From the NCBI GenBank assembly GCA_964533865.1, contig CAZHRC010000001.1:1-64000 (forward strand): DNA of 64,000 nucleotides. The letters are read 5' to 3'. The DNA comes from CAZHRC01 sp964533865. Its GTDB lineage: Bacteria > Bacillota > Clostridia > Tissierellales > Peptoniphilaceae. This document shows positions 34,961 through 44,037 of the stretch, in pieces. The notes under the pieces were generated by a model. The model worked only from the letters and a program-made list of their open reading frames with translations. It did no database searches and had not been told where the DNA came from. A program made the position numbers and the translations under genes. Position 1 is the first letter of the stretch; each line of letters starts with the position of its first letter.

Positions 34961-35298
34961 ACAATCCGATTTTTTTAATCAAAGCTTCCTGTAGGGTTTG
35001 AGAAAAGTCGATATTGTTTTCTTGTCCCTACTCTCCAACCATTCGAGGGTGGAGACATTTTTACGGATAGTCATCTGACGGTATTGTCTTTGTACTTATA
35101 TCATATCAACGTATATATAGGATGAAAAGCTACCTTCTAGATTGAAATATCCATTTTCATCATCTGATTGTTGTACACTTCGTAGTTTAGATGCTTTGGG
35201 ATAGGTGGGATTATCAAATAGGTACAAGACGAGGGCGTCTTTCGCCATGAGGATTGCCTCTTCTTCTGAATCAACAAGGTTGGATAGGTTGTTGGCAT
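34959..35298 (-). pseudogene. Frameshifted HicB-type antitoxin
   Basis: Minus-strand frame 1 reads ...DSEEEAILMAKDALVLYLFD..., the HicB N-domain helix signature. It runs on to SSYIYVDMI and then hits TAA. A second frame continues RQMTIRKNVSTLEWLE, and a third gives NNIDFSQTLQEALIKKIGL then stop (34959-34961). Together these are the HicB C-terminal DNA-binding tail. At least two indels break the gene, and the extreme N terminus is not recognisable. No hicA partner is visible. Confidence 0.8.
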
Positions 35299-35450
35299 GC
35301 GATTTCCTTTCTACTGAGTTTTTTTACTCTGATATCAATTGATGAAAATCGTCCTCGTTCATCATTTCCAAGTCGCAACCCACAAGTATATATTTTTCGC
35401 TTTCTTTATCTTTTACCTTCTTTTACACCAATTCCAGGGTAGAAGTTTCC
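35299..35450. other. Relic sequence upstream of hicB remnant
   Basis: On the minus strand a short frame reads KDKESEKYILVGCDLEMMNEDDFHQLISE then stop, protein-like in composition but without identity. It may be the end of the gene that preceded hicB. No intact gene seen. Confidence 0.35.
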
Positions 35451-35484
35451 AAAAAAACAGGGGCTAATAACCCCTGTTTTTTTG
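35451..35484. terminator. Bidirectional terminator
   Basis: AAAAAAACAGGGG and CCCCTGTTTTTTT flank a CTAATAA loop, giving A/T tracts on both sides. It probably ends the tRNA-Leu transcript from the right. Confidence 0.85.
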
Positions 35485-35644
35485 TATTAATAATTATACG
35501 GTTTACTTTTAGAGATAAATAAATTTTCTTGATAATAATTTGATAAGAAAACTATCTATGTTTGACACGACTTGATTCAATTCGACGATTAGACATACAC
35601 GTTAATCGCAATTTGGTGCTGTATGACCGTGAATAAAGTGACTG

Positions 35645-35729
35645 TGGTGCAGGTGGAGGGACTTGAACCCTCACGCCCAGAGGACAACAGATTTTGAGTC
35701 TGTCTCGTCTGCCATTCCGACACACCTGC
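35645..35729 (-). tRNA. tRNA-Leu (anticodon CAA)
   Basis: The minus strand gives an 85-base class II tRNA. The acceptor is GCAGGTG/CACCTGC. The anticodon stem ACAGA/TCTGT holds loop CTCAAAA (anticodon CAA). The variable arm is long, the T arm contains GGTTCAAGTCC, and CCA is encoded. It reads codon TTG. Confidence 0.93.
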
Positions 35730-35743
35730 TCGACAACAAACTA

Positions 35744-35772
35744 ATCTTAACATAAATTTTATCTGAATTCAA
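35744..35772 (-). promoter_or_regulatory. Promoter of tRNA-Leu(CAA)
   Basis: Minus-strand TTGAAT (35767-35772), 17-base spacer, TAAGAT (35744-35749), about 15 bases before the tRNA 5' end. Confidence 0.65.
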
Positions 35773-35839
35773 CTCTTTTTTTGAAAAAAAGAAATTTTCT
35801 TTTTTTGATCGTCAAATGGGGAAGTTTACAGGTGAATTC

Positions 35840-35868
35840 TTTACCCGATTCGGGTTTTCGGCTATACT
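35840..35868 (+). promoter_or_regulatory. Promoter of polA with internal palindrome
   Basis: TTTACC (35840-35845) and TATACT (35863-35868), 17-base spacing. The spacer holds ACCCGA-T-TCGGGT (35843-35855), a perfect inverted repeat that could be an operator. Confidence 0.5.
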
Positions 35869-35901
35869 AGAATGAGACGAAACTAAAGAAAAGAGGGTGC
35901 T

Positions 35902-38556
35902 ATGAAAAACAAAATGATGCTGATCGATGGGTCGAGTCTCATCTTTCGAGCTTTTTATGCGATACGTCATCTGACGACTGCTGACGGGATTCACACGAAT
36001 GGGGTATATGGCTTTTTGTCCATGTACTATAACATTATTGAAAAATACAACCCTACCCATGTGCTTGTCGCCTTTGACCGTTCTACGCCGACTTTTCGCC
36101 ATGCGGATTACGAGAAGTACAAAGGGACTCGACAAGAAACGCCGAGTGAGCTTTCTAGCCAATTTGGCATTCTAAAGGACGTTCTTGAATCTATGAAGGT
36201 GAAGACTTTGGATATGGACGGTTATGAAGCCGATGATATTTGTGGTACCCTTGCAGAGTTAGCGGTTAAAAACGGGATGGAAGCCATTTTGGTCACGGGT
36301 GACAAGGACTATTTACAACTGGTGGACGAGGATATCCAAGTTGTATTGACTCGAAAAGGGATTTCTGAGGTCGAAGAGTACGGTATTGAAGAAATTAAAG
36401 CGGCTTATGGGGTTTCTCCGAAACAACTGATTGATGTCAAGGGCTTGATGGGGGATGCCTCTGATAACATTCCCGGTGTTCCCGGTGTAGGTGAAAAGAC
36501 GGCGTTAAAATTGATTCAGCAATTTGGCTCGATTCAAAACCTTTATGCCCATATCGATGAGGTGTCGGGTAAGGCGGTAAAGCAAAAACTCATCGACAAT
36601 GAAGGGATGGCGCAATTGAGCCGAAAGTTGGGTGAGATTTTCACAGAGGTTCCCCTCGATGATCATTTGGAAAATTACCGTTTGACAGAGCCTGATGCCG
36701 AGGCGTTGGCCGAAAAGTTTGATCGCTTGGAATTTAGGACTTTTAGAGACAAGTTGGGTATGGACAAGTCCGCGACGATCGAGGATAAGGTGGTTCATCG
36801 AGTCGGAGTCACGGAGTATGAGAAGGTAGCTGGAGAGCTTTCAAAATCAACGGAACTTTCGTTATTCCCGATTTACGACGGGGACAATTACACCGATGCG
36901 AACTTGATTGCCATCGGCCTTCAAGGATCAGATCATAACCATGGGTTCCTTTTTGATCTCAAAGAGGACGCCGGTCAATTTGAAGAGGCGTTTAAGCGCC
37001 TTCTCGAAGGTGATGGGATAAGAAAGATCGCTTTTGATGTCAAAGAATCTATTTACCTTTTAAAGCAGTTCAATATCGACTTAGCTAAAAATTATGGCGA
37101 TGTCATGTTGATGGAGTACTTGGTCGATCCAACCAAATCGGTGTACCATATCGATCAGTCTGCGAGAAATTACATCGACCAAGCAATTCTTTCCAAAGAG
37201 GATATTCTAGGTAAAGGAAAGAAAAAGAAAAGCTTCTTAGAGGTTGAAGAACAAAGTCTATTGAACTTTGTAGGAGGGGTGTTATCGGTGCTTCCGCGAC
37301 TTCACGAATCCCTTTATGCCATCTTAGAAGAGCGAGAGATGCTGCCCCTCTATGTATCAGTAGAGCTTCCCTTGTCCTATTTACTTGCGGATATGGAGCG
37401 AGAAGGGGTGTTGGTGGATCTATCCGTACTCGACGAACTCAACAGGGAATTTGAAGACAATCTTAAAATTTACGAGGAAGCGATCTACGGATTTTCCGGC
37501 TATGAATTTAATATCAACTCACCGAAACAATTGGGCGAGGTGTTGTTTGAAACGTTAGAACTCCCAGTGATCAAGAAAACCAAAACGGGATACTCCACAG
37601 ATGTGGAAGTCTTGGAAAAATTGCGAGGTCAGCATGATATCGTCGATTACATCCTTCATTATCGCAGCGTTTCGAAGTTAAAGAGCACTTACATCGATGG
37701 ATTGAGGGCGGTCATACAGGACGACGGCAGAATTCGCACGACATTTCGACAAAATGTAGCCGCAACAGGTCGGATTTCGAGTACAGACCCTAACCTTCAA
37801 AATATCCCTGTTAAAACAGAAGAGGGTAGACGTATCCGAAAGGCGTTTGTCGCAAAGGAAGGGGCAATTTTACTCGATGGAGACTACTCTCAGATCGAGC
37901 TAAGGGTGTTGGCTCATTTATCCAATGACAAGAATATGATTGAGGCTTTTAACGAAGACTTGGATATCCATCGCAAAACTGCATCGGAGGTGTTTCACGT
38001 CCCCCTCGATGAGGTGACGAATTTCCAGAGATCAAGCGCGAAAGCGGTTAATTTTGGCATCGTCTATGGGATCAGCGATTACGGTTTGTCTAGGGATCTG
38101 GATATTTCCCGAAAAGAAGCAAAGAACTATATTGACAATTACCTCGCATCTTATCCGGGCATCCAGGGCTATATGGCTGATATTGTTGAAGATGCTAAGT
38201 CGATTGGCTATGTTGAGACGATTCTCCATCGTAGGCGTTATGTGCCAGAGTTGAATTCAAAGAACTTTAATATACGCGGTTTTGGAGAGCGAATCGCGTT
38301 GAACACGCCGATTCAAGGTTCAGCGGCCGATATTATCAAAATCGCGATGGTGCGTATTTACTTTGAGATGGCGCGACGGGGCCTCAAAAGCAAGTTGATC
38401 TTACAAGTCCACGATGAATTGATCATTGAAACCCCTGAGGATGAAGTTGAAGAAGTGCGGATCTTGATGAAACAGACCATGGAAGAGGCTTACAAGATGG
38501 AAGTGGCGCTAAAAGTTGATATTAACGTGGGAAAGAACTGGTACGATGCAAAATAA
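35902..38556 (+). CDS. polA: DNA polymerase I
   Basis: Repair and Okazaki-processing polymerase of 884 residues. The N-terminal 5'-3' exonuclease domain (~1-290) has LVTGDKDYLQL and GDASDNIPGVPGVGEKTA. The middle 3'-5' exonuclease fold (~310-480) lacks the DxE motif at its start, so proofreading is probably inactive, as in other Firmicutes Pol I. The polymerase domain has motif A DGDYSQIELR (from ~659), motif B RSSAKAVNFGIVYG and motif C QVHDELI (~835). Its end overlaps coaE. Confidence 0.96.
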   Translation: MKNKMMLIDGSSLIFRAFYAIRHLTTADGIHTNGVYGFLSMYYNIIEKYNPTHVLVAFDRSTPTFRHADYEKYKGTRQETPSELSSQFGILKDVLESMKVKTLDMDGYEADDICGTLAELAVKNGMEAILVTGDKDYLQLVDEDIQVVLTRKGISEVEEYGIEEIKAAYGVSPKQLIDVKGLMGDASDNIPGVPGVGEKTALKLIQQFGSIQNLYAHIDEVSGKAVKQKLIDNEGMAQLSRKLGEIFTEVPLDDHLENYRLTEPDAEALAEKFDRLEFRTFRDKLGMDKSATIEDKVVHRVGVTEYEKVAGELSKSTELSLFPIYDGDNYTDANLIAIGLQGSDHNHGFLFDLKEDAGQFEEAFKRLLEGDGIRKIAFDVKESIYLLKQFNIDLAKNYGDVMLMEYLVDPTKSVYHIDQSARNYIDQAILSKEDILGKGKKKKSFLEVEEQSLLNFVGGVLSVLPRLHESLYAILEEREMLPLYVSVELPLSYLLADMEREGVLVDLSVLDELNREFEDNLKIYEEAIYGFSGYEFNINSPKQLGEVLFETLELPVIKKTKTGYSTDVEVLEKLRGQHDIVDYILHYRSVSKLKSTYIDGLRAVIQDDGRIRTTFRQNVAATGRISSTDPNLQNIPVKTEEGRRIRKAFVAKEGAILLDGDYSQIELRVLAHLSNDKNMIEAFNEDLDIHRKTASEVFHVPLDEVTNFQRSSAKAVNFGIVYGISDYGLSRDLDISRKEAKNYIDNYLASYPGIQGYMADIVEDAKSIGYVETILHRRRYVPELNSKNFNIRGFGERIALNTPIQGSAADIIKIAMVRIYFEMARRGLKSKLILQVHDELIIETPEDEVEEVRILMKQTMEEAYKMEVALKVDINVGKNWYDAK

Positions 38557-39145
38557 GCCCATCGTATACATCACCGGAGGCATTGCCTCCGGAAAGTCCA
38601 CGCTGGTTGACATGATAAAAGAAATGGGATATCGTGTTATTGATGCTGATCGCATTGCACGCGACTTAATGGCCATTGGTGGCAAAAACCATCAATCGAT
38701 TGTAGGGGCTTTTGGTATAGGCGTCCTCGATTCGACCGGTCGTATCAATCGCGGAGTCCTCGCCGATGTGGTGTTTTCAGACCCTGAAGGGTTGAAGCGC
38801 CTCAATGAAGCAACGCACCCTGCCATTTACGAAGCGATTGAAAATGAAATTGTGGAAGCGTTGGTAACCTGTGATCGCGTCTTTGTCGATATTCCCTTGT
38901 ATTTTGAAGGGCGCAACGCTTACCCTCTGCCAAATGGGGCGGTGTGGGTGGTGTATTTATCTGAGGATTTGCAGATGGCACGATTGATGAAAAGAAATGA
39001 TTACTCCACGGAAGAGGCCCGTAGGCGGATTATGGCTCAGATGCCATTGATCGACAAGGCTCATGAAGCGGATGTGGTCTTTAACAACAGCGGCGATGTA
39101 GAGGATCTTCGGAAATTATTGTTGAAGGAAATGGAGAATCTATAG
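38546..39145 (+). CDS. coaE: Dephospho-CoA kinase
   Basis: Last enzyme of CoA synthesis (ATP plus dephospho-CoA to CoA), 199 residues. P-loop GGIASGKST near the N terminus, then DADRIARDL and the lid region RLMKRNDYSTEEARRR. ATG 38546 inside the end of polA is chosen because the protein then starts just before the P-loop as in the family; TTG/ATG starts further up would only add polA-encoded residues. Confidence 0.92.
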   Translation: MQNKPIVYITGGIASGKSTLVDMIKEMGYRVIDADRIARDLMAIGGKNHQSIVGAFGIGVLDSTGRINRGVLADVVFSDPEGLKRLNEATHPAIYEAIENEIVEALVTCDRVFVDIPLYFEGRNAYPLPNGAVWVVYLSEDLQMARLMKRNDYSTEEARRRIMAQMPLIDKAHEADVVFNNSGDVEDLRKLLLKEMENL

Positions 39146-39149
39146 AACG

Positions 39150-39794
39150 ATGAAAAAACTAAGGAATTTTTTGATCGGTTTACTAGTTGTTTTTGCAGTG
39201 TTATTTATGGTGACTTTTGGGTTGGTCAGCTATGCTTCTTTGGCGAAGCAAGTGGACTATGTTCCATTCATTAACAAGTACGCTGATGAAAACGGTCTGG
39301 ATCCCTTGCTGGTAGCATCGGTGATCAACGTGGAAAGTGGCTTCAATCCAAAGGCGAAGTCTCAAATGGACGCTAGAGGTTTGATGCAAATTCTACCCGA
39401 TACGGGAAAGTGGATTGCTGAGCGCATGTCCATTGAGTACGAAGAGGAAAATTTATTTGATCCTGAATACAATATTCGATTGGGAACCCATTATCTGGAC
39501 TATTTGATTGACCATTTTGGGGATTTGGATTTGGCGATTGCCGCTTATAACGGTGGTATCGGCAACGTTCAAAAATGGTTAGAAGATCGTTCTGTCTCCA
39601 CAGATGGCGAGAACCTTCACAACATCCCCTTTGAAGAAACCAATGCCTATGTCAGAAAAGTGAAAGACGATTTGGCTCTGTATAAATTGTTTTACAAAAA
39701 TGGGCTGCCTGGTGCAGAAATTAGCAAGTCGCCAATTCAGTTGTGTTTTCGCAACTACGGTATCACTCTAAAGGCGATCGCTCAGGGATTTTAA
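39150..39794 (+). CDS. Lytic murein transglycosylase (SLT family)
   Basis: Membrane-anchored 214-residue enzyme. One N-terminal helix (~8-30) precedes an SLT domain with catalytic Glu in VINVESGFNPKAKS (~residue 57), GLMQILP and NIRLGTHYLDYL / AIAAYNGG. It cleaves peptidoglycan glycan strands to 1,6-anhydro products. It lies 4 bp after coaE in the polA transcript; the polA-coaE-SLT order recurs in Clostridia. Confidence 0.92.
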   Translation: MKKLRNFLIGLLVVFAVLFMVTFGLVSYASLAKQVDYVPFINKYADENGLDPLLVASVINVESGFNPKAKSQMDARGLMQILPDTGKWIAERMSIEYEEENLFDPEYNIRLGTHYLDYLIDHFGDLDLAIAAYNGGIGNVQKWLEDRSVSTDGENLHNIPFEETNAYVRKVKDDLALYKLFYKNGLPGAEISKSPIQLCFRNYGITLKAIAQGF

Positions 39795-39811
39795 TTTCCT
39801 TGAAAAAAATC

Positions 39812-39839
39812 TTGATCTTTTTCAGGATTACGGTATAAT
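39812..39839 (+). promoter_or_regulatory. Promoter of tRNA-Leu(GAG), possibly also rnf
   Basis: TTGATC (39812-39817), 16-base spacer and consensus TATAAT (39834-39839), 16 bases before the tRNA. Confidence 0.65.
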
Positions 39840-39855
39840 AGTAATATATTGATAG

Positions 39856-39942
39856 GCAGAAGTGGTGGAATTGGCAGACACGCTATCTTGAGGGGGTAGT
39901 GAGCTAACGCTTGTGAGGGTTCGAGTCCCTTCTTCTGCACCA
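39856..39942 (+). tRNA. tRNA-Leu (anticodon GAG)
   Basis: 87-base class II tRNA. The acceptor is GCAGAAG/CTTCTGC. The anticodon stem CTATC/GGTAG holds loop TTGAGGG (anticodon GAG). The variable arm is long, the T arm contains GGTTCGAGTCC, and discriminator A and CCA are encoded. It reads CTC/CTT. Only 44 bp separate it from rnfC. Confidence 0.93.
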
Positions 39943-39986
39943 TTGATATTATTTTTTTACTCAAAACCAAAGAAAGAGGTGGAATC

Positions 39987-41315
39987 ATGGGTGTAGAAAA
40001 CCGAACCTTCAAGGGCGGAATCCATGTCGAGGAGTACAAAGAGTTAAGTAGTGAGAAACCGATTGTACAGATTATTCCTCCATCCGTCGTGAAGATTCCT
40101 CTGAGGCAGCATATTGGAATGCCTTGTGAACCTCTCGTAGCCGTTGGCGACCGCGTTAAGGTTGGCCAGAAGATTGGTGAGGCGAGGAGCAACATGTCAG
40201 CCAATGTTCATGCGAGCATCGCGGGAACCGTTATCGCCATCGAAGAGGTCACCACGACTCAAGGGTTGCGAACCCAGGCGGTGGTGGTGGAATCGGACGG
40301 TAGTGACGAGAAGGATTACGTGCCGACAAAAGATATCGATGCCCTAGACGGCAAGGCGATACTCGGTATGATCAAAGAAGCTGGAATCGTCGGCTTAGGT
40401 GGTGCTGCGTTTCCAACGCATATCAAATTAGATCCACCGCCGGGAAAGAAGATCGATACACTGATCGTCAACGCAGCGGAATGCGAGCCGTATATTACCT
40501 GCGATGACCAATTGATGCGTACCCGTGCTGTTGAAATTTTAAAAGGCGCGGAGTTTGCTATGAAGGCACTAGGTGTGGACAAGGCCTACATCGCCATTGA
40601 AAACAATAAGCCTCAAGCTCAAAATGCCATTCAAAGTGCCCTAAACGCACATCCTTACATAGAAATGGTAAAACTTGCCACCAAATACCCTCAAGGGGAT
40701 GAAAAACGAATTATAGATGCGACACTGTCACGACAAGTTCCTTCCGGCGGTTTGCCAATGGATGTGGGCGTTGTCGTTATTAACGTATCTACGACCTTTG
40801 CGGTTTACGAGGCAGTAGCACTAGGTAAACCCCTTTATGAAAGAGCGGTTACTATGACTGGTCACGCTCTGAAAGAGACAAACAACTTTTTGGTTCCCTT
40901 CGGTACGCCGTTAAACTATTTGCTGGATCTCTGTGGCGGTTTTACAGGTGCACCGGGCAAGATATTGACTGGTGGTCCGATGATGGGCGAAGCCCAACAA
41001 GGGATTGAGGCTCCGGTACAAAAGGGCACGAGTTCGGTTATTGTCATGACAAAAGAAGAAGCGATCGCACCTGTAATGAGTGCTTGCATTCGATGTGGGA
41101 AATGCGTAGAAGTCTGTCCTGTAGGGCTGCAACCGCTTTACATTCAAGAACGAGCCCTTAAAGGATTTTACGAATTGGCAAACGAGTACAATATGATGGA
41201 TTGTATTGAATGTGGTAGTTGCTCCTTTATTTGCCCCGCTAAACGGCCGCTCGTCGAGGCGATCAAACTGGGCAAGCGAGAGTTACGCAATCTGCAACAG
41301 AAAGTAAAGGCATAG
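39987..41315 (+). CDS. rnfC: Rnf complex subunit C
   Basis: Peripheral 442-residue subunit, the NADH-side module of the ferredoxin:NAD oxidoreductase. It begins with the GGIHVEEYK barrel-sandwich segment. GLGGAAFPTHIKL and the NADH/FMN-binding region of a Complex I-like (NuoF-type) fold follow. Two [4Fe-4S] motifs are CIRCGKCVEVCP and CIECGSCSFICP (~360-415). First gene of the rnfCDGEAB order typical of Clostridia. RBS AAAGAGGTGG. Confidence 0.95.
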   Translation: MGVENRTFKGGIHVEEYKELSSEKPIVQIIPPSVVKIPLRQHIGMPCEPLVAVGDRVKVGQKIGEARSNMSANVHASIAGTVIAIEEVTTTQGLRTQAVVVESDGSDEKDYVPTKDIDALDGKAILGMIKEAGIVGLGGAAFPTHIKLDPPPGKKIDTLIVNAAECEPYITCDDQLMRTRAVEILKGAEFAMKALGVDKAYIAIENNKPQAQNAIQSALNAHPYIEMVKLATKYPQGDEKRIIDATLSRQVPSGGLPMDVGVVVINVSTTFAVYEAVALGKPLYERAVTMTGHALKETNNFLVPFGTPLNYLLDLCGGFTGAPGKILTGGPMMGEAQQGIEAPVQKGTSSVIVMTKEEAIAPVMSACIRCGKCVEVCPVGLQPLYIQERALKGFYELANEYNMMDCIECGSCSFICPAKRPLVEAIKLGKRELRNLQQKVKA

Positions 41316-41325
41316 GAGGTGCAAA

Positions 41326-42279
41326 GTGGAAGAGAAAAAAACGATCGTTGAGTTACAAGATCAGTTGGTAGTATCTGCAGCTCCTCACGTGCGCTCGACG
41401 GATTCTGTCCAACGCATCATGCTAGATGTGATTATCGCTATGGTGCCAGCTATTGTGGCCAGTGTGTATTTCTTTAAATTCAGAGCGCTTTTCGTCATTG
41501 CTACGGCTGTGGTGTTTGCAGTGCTGAGTGAATTTATCTGTCAGAGGGTGATGAAAAGAGACGTTACGATCTCGGATTTATCAGCCGTTGTCACCGGCAT
41601 TTTATTGGCTTTTAACGTTCCAGTGGGGATTGCTTTATGGAAAGTAGCCTTTGGAAGTATTTTTGCGATCGTCATTGTTAAACAGTTGTTTGGGGGCATC
41701 GGTTCAAATTTTATGAACCCGGCTCTAGCTGCCCGCGCCGTTATGATGGCGTCTTGGCCTACGGATATGACCACTTTTGTGAAGCCATTTACCGATGCGA
41801 CATCCCAAGCTACACCATTATCCGGCGGGCCAAATATCGAACTGATGAAGATGTTTATCGGTGAGATGCCTGGAGTTTTGGGAGAGGTTTCCAAAGTCGC
41901 TCTTCTCATAGGGGCACTTTATTTATTGATTCGCAAGGTCATCACATGGGAGATTCCTGTGGTATACATGGCATCGACAGCGGTATTTCTCGTTGTTTTA
42001 GGGATTCCAGTCGATAAAATACCCACACAACTCTTTGCGGGGGGCTTGATTTTAGGTGCTTTCTATATGGCGCCTGATTACGCTTCATCGCCGGTCAGCT
42101 TTAAGGCGCGCATAATCTACGCTATTGGCTGCGGCCTGTTGACAGCTGTTATCCGCGTCCACGGCGGCTACCCAGAAGGCGTGTCATACTCCATATTATT
42201 AATGAATGTAGCGACTCCGTTAATCGAAAAATTGGTTAAACCGAAAGTGTTTGGAGTAGGAGGTGCTCAACATGAATAA
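41326..42279 (+). CDS. rnfD: Rnf complex subunit D
   Basis: Integral membrane subunit of 317 residues, about nine helices, expected to carry FMN covalently on a Thr (candidate in DATSQATPLSGG). Part of the ion-translocating core. GTG start with AGGAGG upstream. It overlaps rnfG by 8 bp. Confidence 0.94.
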   Translation: MEEKKTIVELQDQLVVSAAPHVRSTDSVQRIMLDVIIAMVPAIVASVYFFKFRALFVIATAVVFAVLSEFICQRVMKRDVTISDLSAVVTGILLAFNVPVGIALWKVAFGSIFAIVIVKQLFGGIGSNFMNPALAARAVMMASWPTDMTTFVKPFTDATSQATPLSGGPNIELMKMFIGEMPGVLGEVSKVALLIGALYLLIRKVITWEIPVVYMASTAVFLVVLGIPVDKIPTQLFAGGLILGAFYMAPDYASSPVSFKARIIYAIGCGLLTAVIRVHGGYPEGVSYSILLMNVATPLIEKLVKPKVFGVGGAQHE

Positions 42280-42844
42280 AGCGATAACGATGGCTCTTAA
42301 GCTTTTAGCGATTACTGGCGTGGCGGCACTGGTGTTGGCATTTACCAACTCAGCAACTGCTCCCATTATCGCAGAGCGAAAAGCCGCTCAATTAGCAGAA
42401 TCGTTGATTGTGGCTTATCCTGATGCTGAGTCCTTTGAAAGCATGGAAGGCGCTGAATTGACTAAAGCTCTGGGCAGCAGTGAAAATGTCACCGGTGTCG
42501 CGAAGGCGATCAAGGGTGGCGAAACCATTGGATACGTCTTTAGCACCAGCGGTTCTGGATACGGCGGAAAGGTTCAATTTATTTTAGGGATTTCTAACGA
42601 CCACGTCATTCAAGGCTATCACGTCATGAGTCACTCAGAAACGCCGGGGATAGGGACGAAGATCGTCGAAGACCCATTCAAAGCCTCAGTACCTGGTACG
42701 CATACCAACGCGCAAGTGACAGCGGCGGCAGACCCCAGTGGAGATAACGACATTTACATGATTTCTGGTAGCACCTACTCCACCAATGCAATCGTCGATG
42801 GCATCAATAACGCATCTGCTGTTATGAATGCCATGGGCCAGTAG
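42272..42844 (+). CDS. rnfG: Rnf complex subunit G
   Basis: Subunit of 190 residues with one N-terminal helix and an FMN-binding domain. The covalent flavin site is the Thr in SGSTYSTNA (~residue 170). It sits on the outer face and passes electrons between RnfC and RnfD. ATG 42272, eight bases after AGGAGG, is preferred to GTG 42263. Confidence 0.93.
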   Translation: MNKAITMALKLLAITGVAALVLAFTNSATAPIIAERKAAQLAESLIVAYPDAESFESMEGAELTKALGSSENVTGVAKAIKGGETIGYVFSTSGSGYGGKVQFILGISNDHVIQGYHVMSHSETPGIGTKIVEDPFKASVPGTHTNAQVTAAADPSGDNDIYMISGSTYSTNAIVDGINNASAVMNAMGQ

Positions 42845-42853
42845 GAGGTAGCC

Positions 42854-43450
42854 ATGAAATTAGGAAAAGTATTTATAGATGGTATCATCAAAAACAATCC
42901 GGTTTTTGTACAACTCGTTGGGATGTGTTCCGTATTAGCGGTCTCGATCAGCGTAGTGAATGCTCTAGGGATGGGCGTATCTGTCATTTTCGTTTTGACG
43001 TGCTCCAACATCGTCATTTCCCTACTGCGCAACTTCATTCCCGATGAAGTGCGAATCCCTGCCTACGTTGTCGTCATCGCAACGTTTGTTACCTTGGTCC
43101 AAATGTTTTTGGAAGCCTACGTTCCCGTGCTTTATGATTCATTGGGATTGTTTATACCACTGATCGTCGTTAACTGTATCATTCTAGCGAGAGCGGAGTC
43201 TTTTGCCAACAAAAACAACGTCATCGCATCGACGGTGGACGGTATTGGTCAAGGGATAGGTTATACCCTTTCCATCGTTATTTTAGCGGCGATTCGGGAG
43301 CTGTTTGGTTCAGGTACCCTGCTAGGGGCTCGTATCATCCCGGAGGATTACACCATTGGGATTTTGACTCAACCCCCTTCAGCCTTTATCTTGCTAGGGA
43401 TCATCATTGCGATCTTTACGATACTGACGTCAAATCAAAAGGAGGCGTAA
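42854..43450 (+). CDS. rnfE: Rnf complex subunit E
   Basis: Six-helix membrane subunit, 198 residues, homologous to RnfA/NqrD. It contains FIDGIIKNNPVFVQLVGMCSVLAVS at the N terminus in the usual form (NPVFVQLVGMCSVLAVS). Together with RnfA it forms the membrane [Fe-S] and ion path. AGGAGGT upstream. Confidence 0.94.
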   Translation: MKLGKVFIDGIIKNNPVFVQLVGMCSVLAVSISVVNALGMGVSVIFVLTCSNIVISLLRNFIPDEVRIPAYVVVIATFVTLVQMFLEAYVPVLYDSLGLFIPLIVVNCIILARAESFANKNNVIASTVDGIGQGIGYTLSIVILAAIRELFGSGTLLGARIIPEDYTIGILTQPPSAFILLGIIIAIFTILTSNQKEA

Positions 43451-43451
43451 G

Positions 43452-44027
43452 ATGGATAAATTCTTTGCGATCATCATTGGTTCGATATTTGTCAACAATT
43501 ACGTCCTCGTTCAATTCTTAGGGATCTGTCCTGCGATTGGGGTTTCGACAAAAACCGAAACCGCAACAGGGATGGGCTTAGCGGTGACATTCGTCATCAC
43601 CTTATCTTCGGTAATCACTTGGGCGATCCAAAAATGGGTGTTGAATCCATTAGGCTTACAATACTTACAAACCATCGCGTTTATTTTAGTTATAGCTGCG
43701 CTGGTTCAATTCGTTGAGATGTTCTTGAAAAAAGCGAGCCCGGGTCTTTATAATGCGCTGGGCGTGTATTTACCATTGATTACAACCAACTGCGTGGTCC
43801 TTGGTGTAGCCATAGTAAACATCGAATCGAAATACAATCTGTTGGAAACCATCGCTAATGGTGTAGCCGCTTCTGTAGGCTTTTTAATTGCCATCGTCCT
43901 ATTAGCTGCGATCCGCGAAAGATTGGAAATGGCAGATATTCCAGAGTCCTTTAAAGGGATTCCTGTTGCCCTATTGAGCTTGGGACTGATGTCGATTGCG
44001 TTCTTTGGCTTTACTGGCTTGGTATAG
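43452..44027 (+). CDS. rnfA: Rnf complex subunit A
   Basis: Six-helix membrane subunit of 191 residues, pseudosymmetric partner of RnfE, with NNYVLVQFLGICPAIGVS at the N terminus. It starts 1 bp after the rnfE stop. Confidence 0.94.
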   Translation: MDKFFAIIIGSIFVNNYVLVQFLGICPAIGVSTKTETATGMGLAVTFVITLSSVITWAIQKWVLNPLGLQYLQTIAFILVIAALVQFVEMFLKKASPGLYNALGVYLPLITTNCVVLGVAIVNIESKYNLLETIANGVAASVGFLIAIVLLAAIRERLEMADIPESFKGIPVALLSLGLMSIAFFGFTGLV

Positions 44028-44037
44028 GAGGTATCAA

